NCBI RefSeq assembly: GCF_005491705.1
Contig: NZ_CP028092.1
Location: 2,976,001-3,040,000 of the forward strand
Length of the DNA: 64,000 nt
Reading direction: 5' to 3'
DNA from: Pontibacter sp. SGAir0037
Lineage (GTDB): Bacteria > Bacteroidota > Bacteroidia > Cytophagales > Hymenobacteraceae
In this document: in pieces, positions 15,759 to 22,098 of the stretch
Layout of the letters: each line of letters opens with the position of its first letter
Position numbering within the stretch: the stretch's first letter is position 1
Notes under the pieces: model-generated
The model's database searches: none
Seen by the model: the letters and a program-made list of their open reading frames with translations, nothing else
Told to the model about the DNA's origin: nothing
Translations under genes and position numbers: made by a program

Positions 15759-18557
15759 TTACCGGATAATCTGAACAGCGCCTCCTTTTCCGGCCGTTGG
15801 GTTAAGATGCTTGTTGATAGTATAGGTAAAGCTCAGCATATAATACTGCCCAAGTGAGTTCAGGGTCTCCCGTTCCACATACATAGCATTCGCTGTTTGG
15901 GTAACGCCTACATTTCTATCAAGCATGTTTACAGCAGATAATTTGAGTTCGCCTGTATTATTTTTCAGGAACTGCTTCGAAAAAGACATATTCAGCAACG
16001 GGATAGCCTGGTTAAAATTTGTGCCGGGATTGTTGTACAACAGGTAATCGAAGGTTGCATTAAAATTAAAAGACTCCAGGAACGTATAGTTTGCTTCTCC
16101 GGCTAAGGTCTTGTTAAAGAAAAACTGATTGCTTCTGCCATCCATTACCTCTTCATACCTGGTGCGCTGCGCTGTCAGGTCGGCTCTCAGGCTTAGCTCC
16201 AGGCTTTCTTTAAAGCGGTAAGTATAGCGCATATTACCGGTTGCACTTTTCACGTTTACATCGCTTGCCACTTCATTTAGTACATTTACCATGTACTGGT
16301 CGCGCACATTGGCTCCGAAGTTGAACCGGCTATTATACTTCTTAATCGGGAAACTATAGTTTAAGAAGGCACTGATCATGGTTGTATTCCCTTCGTTTAC
16401 AGGCTGTGTGGTTCTTTCGTAGGTTTCCGGGTTTAGTGTCTGGGCATTTATGATAGCGTTGGTCGTATGCATTACGTTTATGTTCCCAAAGAAGCTCTTT
16501 AAGGTGTGCGCATCAAAACTGTTAAAGCTTAACCTGACTTGGTGCATATAAGCCGGCTCCAGCTCCGGATTGCCGATATAAATGCTCAAAGGATTACTTA
16601 TGTCCGGCACCGGCTGTAACTGCCTTAATGTTGGCTCCTGTACCATTGTTTCGTAGCCAAAGTTCAGCCTGCGGTTGTTGGCAAAATCGTAGTTGAACTG
16701 AGCTGTAGGCAGAACGTTCGTAAACGACCTGTCAATTACCCTGCTCTTGTCTTCACTCATCAGCATCACCTCCCCATTCAGGTTACTTTGCTGCATAGCC
16801 GAACCGACCGTCAGGTTGTACTTCTGGCGGTTCATTTTAAAATTAACTCCGGCTCTGTGGTACTGGTAATTACTGTTGTAGCTGTTACTAAGGCTATTGT
16901 TCAGGTTTCGGTCGTTTTCCACGATGTCGTACACACTCCGGTCAGATTGGTTCAGGTTTACTCTGTAGCTGTAGTTCCCTTCCAGGTATCTTCTATTGCC
17001 TAAAGGTTCTGTATGAGAAAGAGTGAGGTGGTATGTCTGGTTCAGGCTATTCTGGTCGTTCACCTGGTTTCGGATGCGGGCAGGCCTGTTTTCCAGCTGT
17101 GTTTCTTCGTTAAAGAACCCGTCGGACCGCTGCTGATAGGCTGTGGCCAGTGCATTGGCAGAAAAAAAGCGACCGGCTTTCTGAAAACGGTGCCGGTACA
17201 GCAGGTTTGTGTTTAAGTTAAAGCTGTTGCTCTCGTCGTAGGCATCCGTTTTGCTATTGCTGGCCACCGTGCCTTCCGGAGAAAAAGTCCTGTTGGTGCT
17301 TACCTGCTCCTGCCCTGTTTCATTATAACTCAGGCTGCCTGTAATCTTTACCGAATTAACAGTATCAATTTTATGATCTAAAGTAAAGCTTCCCCTGTGG
17401 TTCAGGTTGGAGCTGTGCTGCCTCGCGTTCTCCGTCGACAGGAAATTACCTGCCTGCCCGAAATTTTCGCGTTCAGCATCCCAGTTGATGTGCTGGCTTA
17501 GGTTATTGAAGAAGTAACTGCCGTTAGCTTCAGTCTTTTTATTAAACTGATGGTTTATGTTAACACCTCCTGCCTGTGTGCCCATTAGCCCGTTCATGCG
17601 GCCACCCACGTTCAATGGAATGCCAGACTCTGTTGTAGTGCTGTTCCCCCGCCTGATAATGCTTAGTCCTCCGCCACCTGCCTGAGGACCGCCGTTAAAG
17701 TTCATGTATTCATCAAAGCCAAAGCCCAGGCTGTTTATATTATTGGCCATTCCTAAAAAAGACAGTTGCTGTCCCTTCTTGAAGCGGTTAACGCTGGCTT
17801 TTACCTGATAACGCTCATCTGTACCGGCCCCGGCCATCACATTGCCAAAGGCACTGTTACGTTTTTCTTCTTTCAATTGCAGGTTAATGGTTTTTTCCCG
17901 CTGCCCGTCGTCTATACCTGAAAACGTCGCCTGATCCGATTTTTTATCAAACACCTGTACTTTATCAATAGCATCGGCTGGCAGGTTTTTGGTTGCCACT
18001 TTAGGGTCCTTTCCAAAAAACTCTTTGCCGTCTACTGTTACCCGCTGCACCTTTTGTCCCTGCACTGTAATAGCACCATCGGCATCAATCTCAACCCCGG
18101 GCATTTTCTTCAGCATCTCTTCTACTGCTGCATTGGGCCTGGTTTTAAAGGAACCCGCATTAAATTCTATAGTATCTTTTTTGATGACAACCGGACTTTT
18201 GTCTGCCTGCACCTGTACCTCCTGCAGCTCTTTAGAAAGGGCCTGAAGTTTTATACTGCCCAAATCTAGTACAACAGTGGTGGTGGGTAGCTCTAGCTTT
18301 TTAAAATATGGATTAAAGCCCAGAAAGGTAATTTTTAACAGGTAATTGCCCTGGTTGATGCTTTTTATCTCGAAAGCACCTTCTGCATTAGTTGTACTGA
18401 AACTTACCAGCGAGGAGTCTTTAGCCTGTAGTAGCAGCACCGTTGCAGCAGGCAGGGCCTCCTCTGTGTTATCGGACACGCGCCCTTTTACAACATACTT
18501 CTGCGCAAAAGCAAGCTGACTTAAAAGCAGGAACGAAAAAAGTAGAATATTTTTCAT
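15759..18557 (-). CDS. Outer-membrane beta-barrel protein with CarboxypepD_reg and plug domains
   Basis: A 932-residue outer-membrane protein related to TonB-dependent receptors. Order: signal peptide (1-18, ending LAFAQ), a carboxypeptidase-regulatory-like Ig domain (about 20-105, VVKGRVSDNTEEALPAATV), a plug-like domain (about 115-225, with AAVEEMLKKMPGVEIDADG, VTVDGKEFFGKDP and the DKVQVFDKKSDQA element) and a barrel of the OMP_b-brl_3 type to the C-terminus. No TonB box is obvious, so active transport is not assured. It is transcribed with the GLPGLI protein 17 bp upstream, a pairing common in Bacteroidota. Ligand unknown. Confidence 0.88.
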   Translation of the reverse strand: MKNILLFSFLLLSQLAFAQKYVVKGRVSDNTEEALPAATVLLLQAKDSSLVSFSTTNAEGAFEIKSINQGNYLLKITFLGFNPYFKKLELPTTTVVLDLGSIKLQALSKELQEVQVQADKSPVVIKKDTIEFNAGSFKTRPNAAVEEMLKKMPGVEIDADGAITVQGQKVQRVTVDGKEFFGKDPKVATKNLPADAIDKVQVFDKKSDQATFSGIDDGQREKTINLQLKEEKRNSAFGNVMAGAGTDERYQVKASVNRFKKGQQLSFLGMANNINSLGFGFDEYMNFNGGPQAGGGGLSIIRRGNSTTTESGIPLNVGGRMNGLMGTQAGGVNINHQFNKKTEANGSYFFNNLSQHINWDAERENFGQAGNFLSTENARQHSSNLNHRGSFTLDHKIDTVNSVKITGSLSYNETGQEQVSTNRTFSPEGTVASNSKTDAYDESNSFNLNTNLLYRHRFQKAGRFFSANALATAYQQRSDGFFNEETQLENRPARIRNQVNDQNSLNQTYHLTLSHTEPLGNRRYLEGNYSYRVNLNQSDRSVYDIVENDRNLNNSLSNSYNSNYQYHRAGVNFKMNRQKYNLTVGSAMQQSNLNGEVMLMSEDKSRVIDRSFTNVLPTAQFNYDFANNRRLNFGYETMVQEPTLRQLQPVPDISNPLSIYIGNPELEPAYMHQVRLSFNSFDAHTLKSFFGNINVMHTTNAIINAQTLNPETYERTTQPVNEGNTTMISAFLNYSFPIKKYNSRFNFGANVRDQYMVNVLNEVASDVNVKSATGNMRYTYRFKESLELSLRADLTAQRTRYEEVMDGRSNQFFFNKTLAGEANYTFLESFNFNATFDYLLYNNPGTNFNQAIPLLNMSFSKQFLKNNTGELKLSAVNMLDRNVGVTQTANAMYVERETLNSLGQYYMLSFTYTINKHLNPTAGKGGAVQIIR

Positions 18558-18574
18558 CTCGAATGCCTCCTTCT

Positions 18575-19315
18575 TTAATTCCTGATGATAATTCTGCCGT
18601 TGCCATCACCCATCTTTTTCATCTGCTCCTGCACAAGCTCCTGGTATTCTTTCTCGGTCACCTGCTGTCCTTTCACCGGCTCATACAACTCATTCTTTTT
18701 CAGGTTTCGCAGATCAACTTTGGTGGCTCTGGTTATTACTTGGCTATTGTTCACATCTACCTCCAGTACTGTACCTGGCAGCGAGGCATACGCCTCTGGT
18801 CCCAGGAAGGGGCGTAACTGTTCGGTATACCAGGCCACTATTTCCTGCTGGCGCTTCTCATCGGTATAAGAGGCTTTTTTGCAGGTATAGCCTTGTATGA
18901 TTTTCGTTTCGTCGCTGAACCTCCAGGGCTGTATTGTTATGGAATCGCTGATGATGTAGTTCTTGCCCATAAACTTCCGAAGACTGGTCTTTCTGGAAGA
19001 GGCGGTACTCATATAGGTCTCGTTCTGGGGCGTCCGGAGCACCATGCGGGTGCCACCACCTGTTGCGTCCATAGCCATGTCGTCTTCTTCGTCTACCAAA
19101 GGCTTGTAGAGCGACTCCTTCTCGTTGAATGTGAGGATCTGACGTGAAGTCCGATATTCAGGCAACATATCTTTCATGGCCTCCTGATCTTTCGGAATAT
19201 TCCGGTACAGATTAATTCTGGATTCGTAGGTAATGGCTCCCTGGTCCTGTGCCATAGCACCTGTATGCACCAGAGCCAGTATAAAAGCCGACAGAATTGA
19301 AATAAAGCTCTTCAT
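18575..19315 (-). CDS. GLPGLI family protein
   Basis: A 246-residue secreted protein with signal peptide MKSFISILSAFILALVHTGAMA, then AQDQGAITYESRINLYR. The family-naming element appears as ASLPGTVLEVDV (about residue 180), with the usual preceding YTCKKASYTDEKRQQEIVAWYTEQLRP segment. Function is unknown; such proteins commonly precede an OMP_b-brl_3 protein, as here, and are thought to act in the envelope. The start codon and the first codons lie in one arm of a perfect 20-bp inverted repeat, which may control translation. The prophage sits just upstream of its promoter region. Confidence 0.88.
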   Translation of the reverse strand: MKSFISILSAFILALVHTGAMAQDQGAITYESRINLYRNIPKDQEAMKDMLPEYRTSRQILTFNEKESLYKPLVDEEDDMAMDATGGGTRMVLRTPQNETYMSTASSRKTSLRKFMGKNYIISDSITIQPWRFSDETKIIQGYTCKKASYTDEKRQQEIVAWYTEQLRPFLGPEAYASLPGTVLEVDVNNSQVITRATKVDLRNLKKNELYEPVKGQQVTEKEYQELVQEQMKKMGDGNGRIIIRN

Positions 19316-19355
19316 ATATACTTTTCTTTTTCAGTAAAAGTATATATGAAGAGCT
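19306..19355 (-). repeat. Perfect 20-bp inverted repeat covering the GLPGLI start codon
   Basis: AGCTCTTCATATATACTTTT (19306-19325) is repeated in exact inverse at 19336-19355 with a 10-base spacer. On the minus-strand transcript the downstream arm contains ATATATGAAGAGCT, including the ATG at 19315-19313. The RNA would form an AU-rich 20-bp hairpin that hides the start. There is no T-run after it, so it is not a standard terminator. Confidence 0.9.
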
Positions 19356-19365
19356 ATCGGAAGTA

Positions 19366-19404
19366 GTTAAGATGAGTTAAAGAAAAGTTAAACATATGTT
19401 AAAA
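19366..19404. promoter_or_regulatory. Phased GTTAA repeats; candidate regulator site and left attachment-site candidate
   Basis: GTTAA occurs at 19366, 19376, 19387 and 19398, that is at 10-, 11- and 11-bp steps, upstream of the GLPGLI operon. This phasing is typical of OmpR/PhoB-type response-regulator sites. The block 19375-19403 is repeated with two mismatches in 29 at 59223-59251, at the other end of the prophage, so it may also be (part of) attL. Confidence 0.5.
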
Positions 19405-19487
19405 CTGTTATATTAGCTTTTAAATAAGGAAAAAGCCCTTTTACAGCGTGTATGATTACTTTCTGTTTTGGCTGTTTTCGCAAACTC

Positions 19488-19499
19488 ATTTCCCGAAAA
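19488..19499. other. Candidate attL core ATTTCCCGAAAA
   Basis: The same 12 bases recur exactly at 59174-59185, just past the last prophage gene. The copy lies 16 bp before the integrase ATG and is followed by a second partial copy, TTTCCCGAAGAA. Confidence 0.35.
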
Positions 19500-19514
19500 T
19501 TTCCCGAAGAATTT

Positions 19515-20747
19515 ATGAATAGATATTCTGCTAAAATTAAGATCAGAAAAGATAGCATTAGAAGAGACGGCACGGCTTTGCTTTATCTGCAGGTAATCAT
19601 TAATTCAAAGCCTGATAAAATCAACCTCAACCTGTACTGGCCACCAGAAAAATTTAGCGAAAAAGAATTGTGTTTAGAGAGAAATAAAGCAGATACGGAC
19701 GCTAACGATTATAATATAATTCTTAGGGATGCAGTCTCGAAGGCTAATGAAATATTTAAGCTGTATAGATTGAACAACGAAATACTAACAAACGAAATAT
19801 TTAAAGATGAATATAATTCAGAGTTAAGCAAGCAGGATTTTGTTGCTTACATGGAAAAGAAAATTATATACAGGTATAAGAGAAAAGAAATTGTTAAAAA
19901 GACTAAAGACAACCATGAACAGGTGCTCCTTGCTTTAAAAAAATTTAAAGCTTGTATTCCATTCAGAGATATAAACTCAAAATTCCCTAAAGATTTTGAA
20001 TCATCATTAAAAAAGAACTGCAAAAATAAGGTTAAAGGCCCCGCAAAGTCTTCAATCTATTCCAGGCATTCTGTTATAAAAGCATATTTAAATCTCGCCA
20101 TAACAAAAGACAATATCAATATTGTAAACCCGTACTCAAATTACCCTTTAACCAGAGGAAACAGCAGTTTTAAATCACTGGATCAGGAAAACCTGCCGCA
20201 ATTATATAAATACTACCAATCTCTGGAGCCAAGATCCTCCAGAAAAAACATCATAAGAGGTTTTTTATTTAGTTGTTGTTCAGGCCTTAGAACGGCAGAT
20301 GTAAAAAGAGTGAAAAAGTCATGGATAAACTTTGGTTCAACACCCTCCTTGTATTTCATGCCGCAAAAAACGATTGAATATGATAGGCGTATTGAGATTC
20401 CTCTTACTGAAATGGCAATGAGTTTAATCGAAGATGCATTAGCTGAAGGTGGCAATGGAGAATATATTTTTAAACTTTACAGTTACGTGCTTCATAGCAG
20501 GTATTTAAAAGAAGCTGCTACTAAATTAGGGCTTAATATCAATATGCATTTTCACGTTAGTAGAGAAACATTTGGAACCCTTTACTTAGAACTAGGAGGT
20601 AGTCTTGAAGTGCTTCAAAAATTGATGGGGCATAGTATCATTACCACCACCATGCACTATGTGCACGTAAGCCAATCCCGGCAAAGGATTGAGATGAAAA
20701 ACATGGAAAAGCTTTTCGATGAAAAAAAAGAAACCCCAACCGAATAG
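19515..20747 (+). CDS. int: Tyrosine-type integrase
   Basis: A 410-residue phage/ICE integrase. I start it at ATG 19515 (MNRYSAKIKIRKDSIRRDG), the usual start of the arm-DNA-binding domain; the frame extends 21 codons upstream across the att candidate. Order: arm-binding domain (1-85), SAM-like core-binding domain (about 105-200), catalytic domain (about 210-400). Catalytic residues: R in CSGLRTADV, K in PQKTIEYDRR, H-x-x-R in HVSRETFGT, H in LMGHSIITTT and the nucleophile Y in MHYVHVS. It is markedly more AT-rich than the host genes beside it. A bidirectional terminator closes it. Confidence 0.95.
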   Translation: MNRYSAKIKIRKDSIRRDGTALLYLQVIINSKPDKINLNLYWPPEKFSEKELCLERNKADTDANDYNIILRDAVSKANEIFKLYRLNNEILTNEIFKDEYNSELSKQDFVAYMEKKIIYRYKRKEIVKKTKDNHEQVLLALKKFKACIPFRDINSKFPKDFESSLKKNCKNKVKGPAKSSIYSRHSVIKAYLNLAITKDNINIVNPYSNYPLTRGNSSFKSLDQENLPQLYKYYQSLEPRSSRKNIIRGFLFSCCSGLRTADVKRVKKSWINFGSTPSLYFMPQKTIEYDRRIEIPLTEMAMSLIEDALAEGGNGEYIFKLYSYVLHSRYLKEAATKLGLNINMHFHVSRETFGTLYLELGGSLEVLQKLMGHSIITTTMHYVHVSQSRQRIEMKNMEKLFDEKKETPTE

Positions 20748-20757
20748 GCTGGGGTTT
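20731..20757. terminator. Terminator between integrase and the converging small gene
   Basis: AAACCCCAACC (20731-20741) and GGCTGGGGTTT (20747-20757) pair with one mismatch; T-run on the plus strand (CTTTTTTC) and A-run before it on the other side. It serves the converging genes ending at 20747 and 20764. Confidence 0.85.
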
Positions 20758-20763
20758 CTTTTT

Positions 20764-21093
20764 TCATGAGGCCATCTTGGCTTTTGATTCGTTCATGGTG
20801 CAGAGCAGGTCGTACAGCATGGATATCTCCCCGATCTGCTTTACCTGCAGAAGATCGGCAAGCTCCGGGTGTTCCACCTGCATAACCAGCGCCTTAAAAA
20901 GGAATCGCTTCAATACCGAAAAATCAGAATCCAGCATAAACCTTTCAATCTCCAGATACAATTCTGGAGAATCAGGAAGCCGGTTTCTCTTTTTAAACGG
21001 GCAGCTGTTGCCTTTCGTGCACAGCTGGATACCAGGCTGTTCGCCTGTACCTGGGGGTGTATGGTTTGTGATCATAAAAAAGGCCGTTTGCAT
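20764..21093 (-). CDS. Small prophage protein, paralogue of the gene at 34676
   Basis: A 109-residue soluble protein of unknown function. Its C-terminal two-thirds (SPELYLEIERFMLDSDF to LYDLLCTMNES) align with the product of 34676-35017 (DQTFYLQLSRFLQE to LYDFLTACRT): both keep the order YL-x-RF - L-x-LF-x-LV - P-x-L - LYD-L. The N-terminus differs and holds two Cys (LCTKGNSCPFKK). The second Met, at 21075, is another possible start. It lies at the integrase end of the prophage, apart from the late units. Confidence 0.6.
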   Translation of the reverse strand: MQTAFFMITNHTPPGTGEQPGIQLCTKGNSCPFKKRNRLPDSPELYLEIERFMLDSDFSVLKRFLFKALVMQVEHPELADLLQVKQIGEISMLYDLLCTMNESKAKMAS

Positions 21094-21231
21094 CCTCCGC
21101 TTAGCGGATGCGGTAATATTTGGTTGGTTGTGTTTTTACTAGCGGGTTATTAATCTATTTAGATTAATTAGAAATAACAAAAGAAGTAAGAAATTCAGAT
21201 TTAGACTAATTATGCTAAATATGTAAACAAA

Positions 21232-21258
21232 AAGCCCCTGCTTTTGACAGGGGCTTTG
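21232..21258 (-). terminator. Terminator of the cargo lipoprotein gene
   Basis: AAAGCCCCTG (21232-21241) and CAGGGGCTTT (21249-21258) pair perfectly; on the minus strand a TTTTTG run follows. It begins about 20 bp past the lipoprotein stop. Confidence 0.85.
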
Positions 21259-21279
21259 AAATATTATATTCATAAAGGC

Positions 21280-22032
21280 TTAGAAGGCACTCGAACTCTT
21301 CATTTTTAAAACAATGTTCTGAGGTTTAGCAAATGGCAACTCTGCTCGCTCTTTTGAAAACTCACCAGGACAATCTTTTTCTTTTATAGTCTTGCCATTA
21401 AATGTAGACGTTGTCATGTTATGAACTCTTACAACATAAAATTCATTCTGAACCACGTTTGCACTAGCTAGATCATAGCTATTAGAGTAAGTAATATAGT
21501 TCCTAAAAGTAAGAGGAGAGTCCGATTCAGTGAAAGTGCCAGAAGAAGCTATGCCGCCTCTCTTTATCTTATTGATACCACAATCTGAAAGAGGTTCTGA
21601 AATAATAGTTCTTCCTCCTACAGTAATGAAGCTTTGAGGAGGAACCTCCACTACCTTTTTCATCTTTGCCTTCCTGCTAACTTCATATTGGTCGCTCCAT
21701 AAGGTACCCCAGGACCCTCTGGCAGCTCCGGATTTTACAGATGTTGTGGTCTCCTCCTCTAAATAATAATCGACGCTACTTCCATTCACAATTAAGTGGC
21801 TCCTGTCCAAATCAACATAAATAGGAGAATTGGATTTGTTCTCAATATTGAAAAGGATATTCCCTCGTCCGTCCCAAAGATTGTAGTGAACAGCCACTTC
21901 ATTTGTATTGAACACATATTCTTTCCCATCGGTTTTGACATCACTTGAAGCTGTTTCCACGACCTGAAAAGAGGCACTACAGGAGCTTAGCAATGTCGCC
22001 GCCATCACCCCTAAAAAGTAAAGATTTTTCAT
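21280..22032 (-). CDS. Prophage lipoprotein, likely lysogenic cargo
   Basis: A 250-residue lipoprotein: the signal MKNLYFLGVMAATLLSSC has lipobox LSSC with the lipidated Cys at 18. The mature part is mixed beta and polar (VVETASSDVKTDGKEYVFNTNEVAVHYN, NIENKSNSPIYVDLDRSH). I do not recognise the family; the N-terminal half suggests a small beta-sandwich. It has its own host-type promoter (TATATTTG) and its own terminator, and is separated from the tape-measure gene, so it is probably expressed in the lysogen and alters the host surface. Confidence 0.7.
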   Translation of the reverse strand: MKNLYFLGVMAATLLSSCSASFQVVETASSDVKTDGKEYVFNTNEVAVHYNLWDGRGNILFNIENKSNSPIYVDLDRSHLIVNGSSVDYYLEEETTTSVKSGAARGSWGTLWSDQYEVSRKAKMKKVVEVPPQSFITVGGRTIISEPLSDCGINKIKRGGIASSGTFTESDSPLTFRNYITYSNSYDLASANVVQNEFYVVRVHNMTTSTFNGKTIKEKDCPGEFSKERAELPFAKPQNIVLKMKSSSAF

Positions 22033-22060
22033 AAAAAAGTGTTAAGATTGAATTTATACA

Positions 22061-22068
22061 CAAATATA
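22061..22068 (-). promoter_or_regulatory. Host-type -7 box of the cargo lipoprotein gene
   Basis: Read on the minus strand the sequence is TATATTTG, an exact TAnnTTTG match, 29 bp before the ATG at 22032. A TTTC stands about 23 bp further upstream in place of a -33 box. Confidence 0.55.
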
Positions 22069-22098
22069 AAAATCTGTATATATAAATTCACGAAACAA

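Noticed and set aside
19366..19404. tRNA gene as phage insertion site
   Set aside because: No tRNA cloverleaf is visible at either prophage end.
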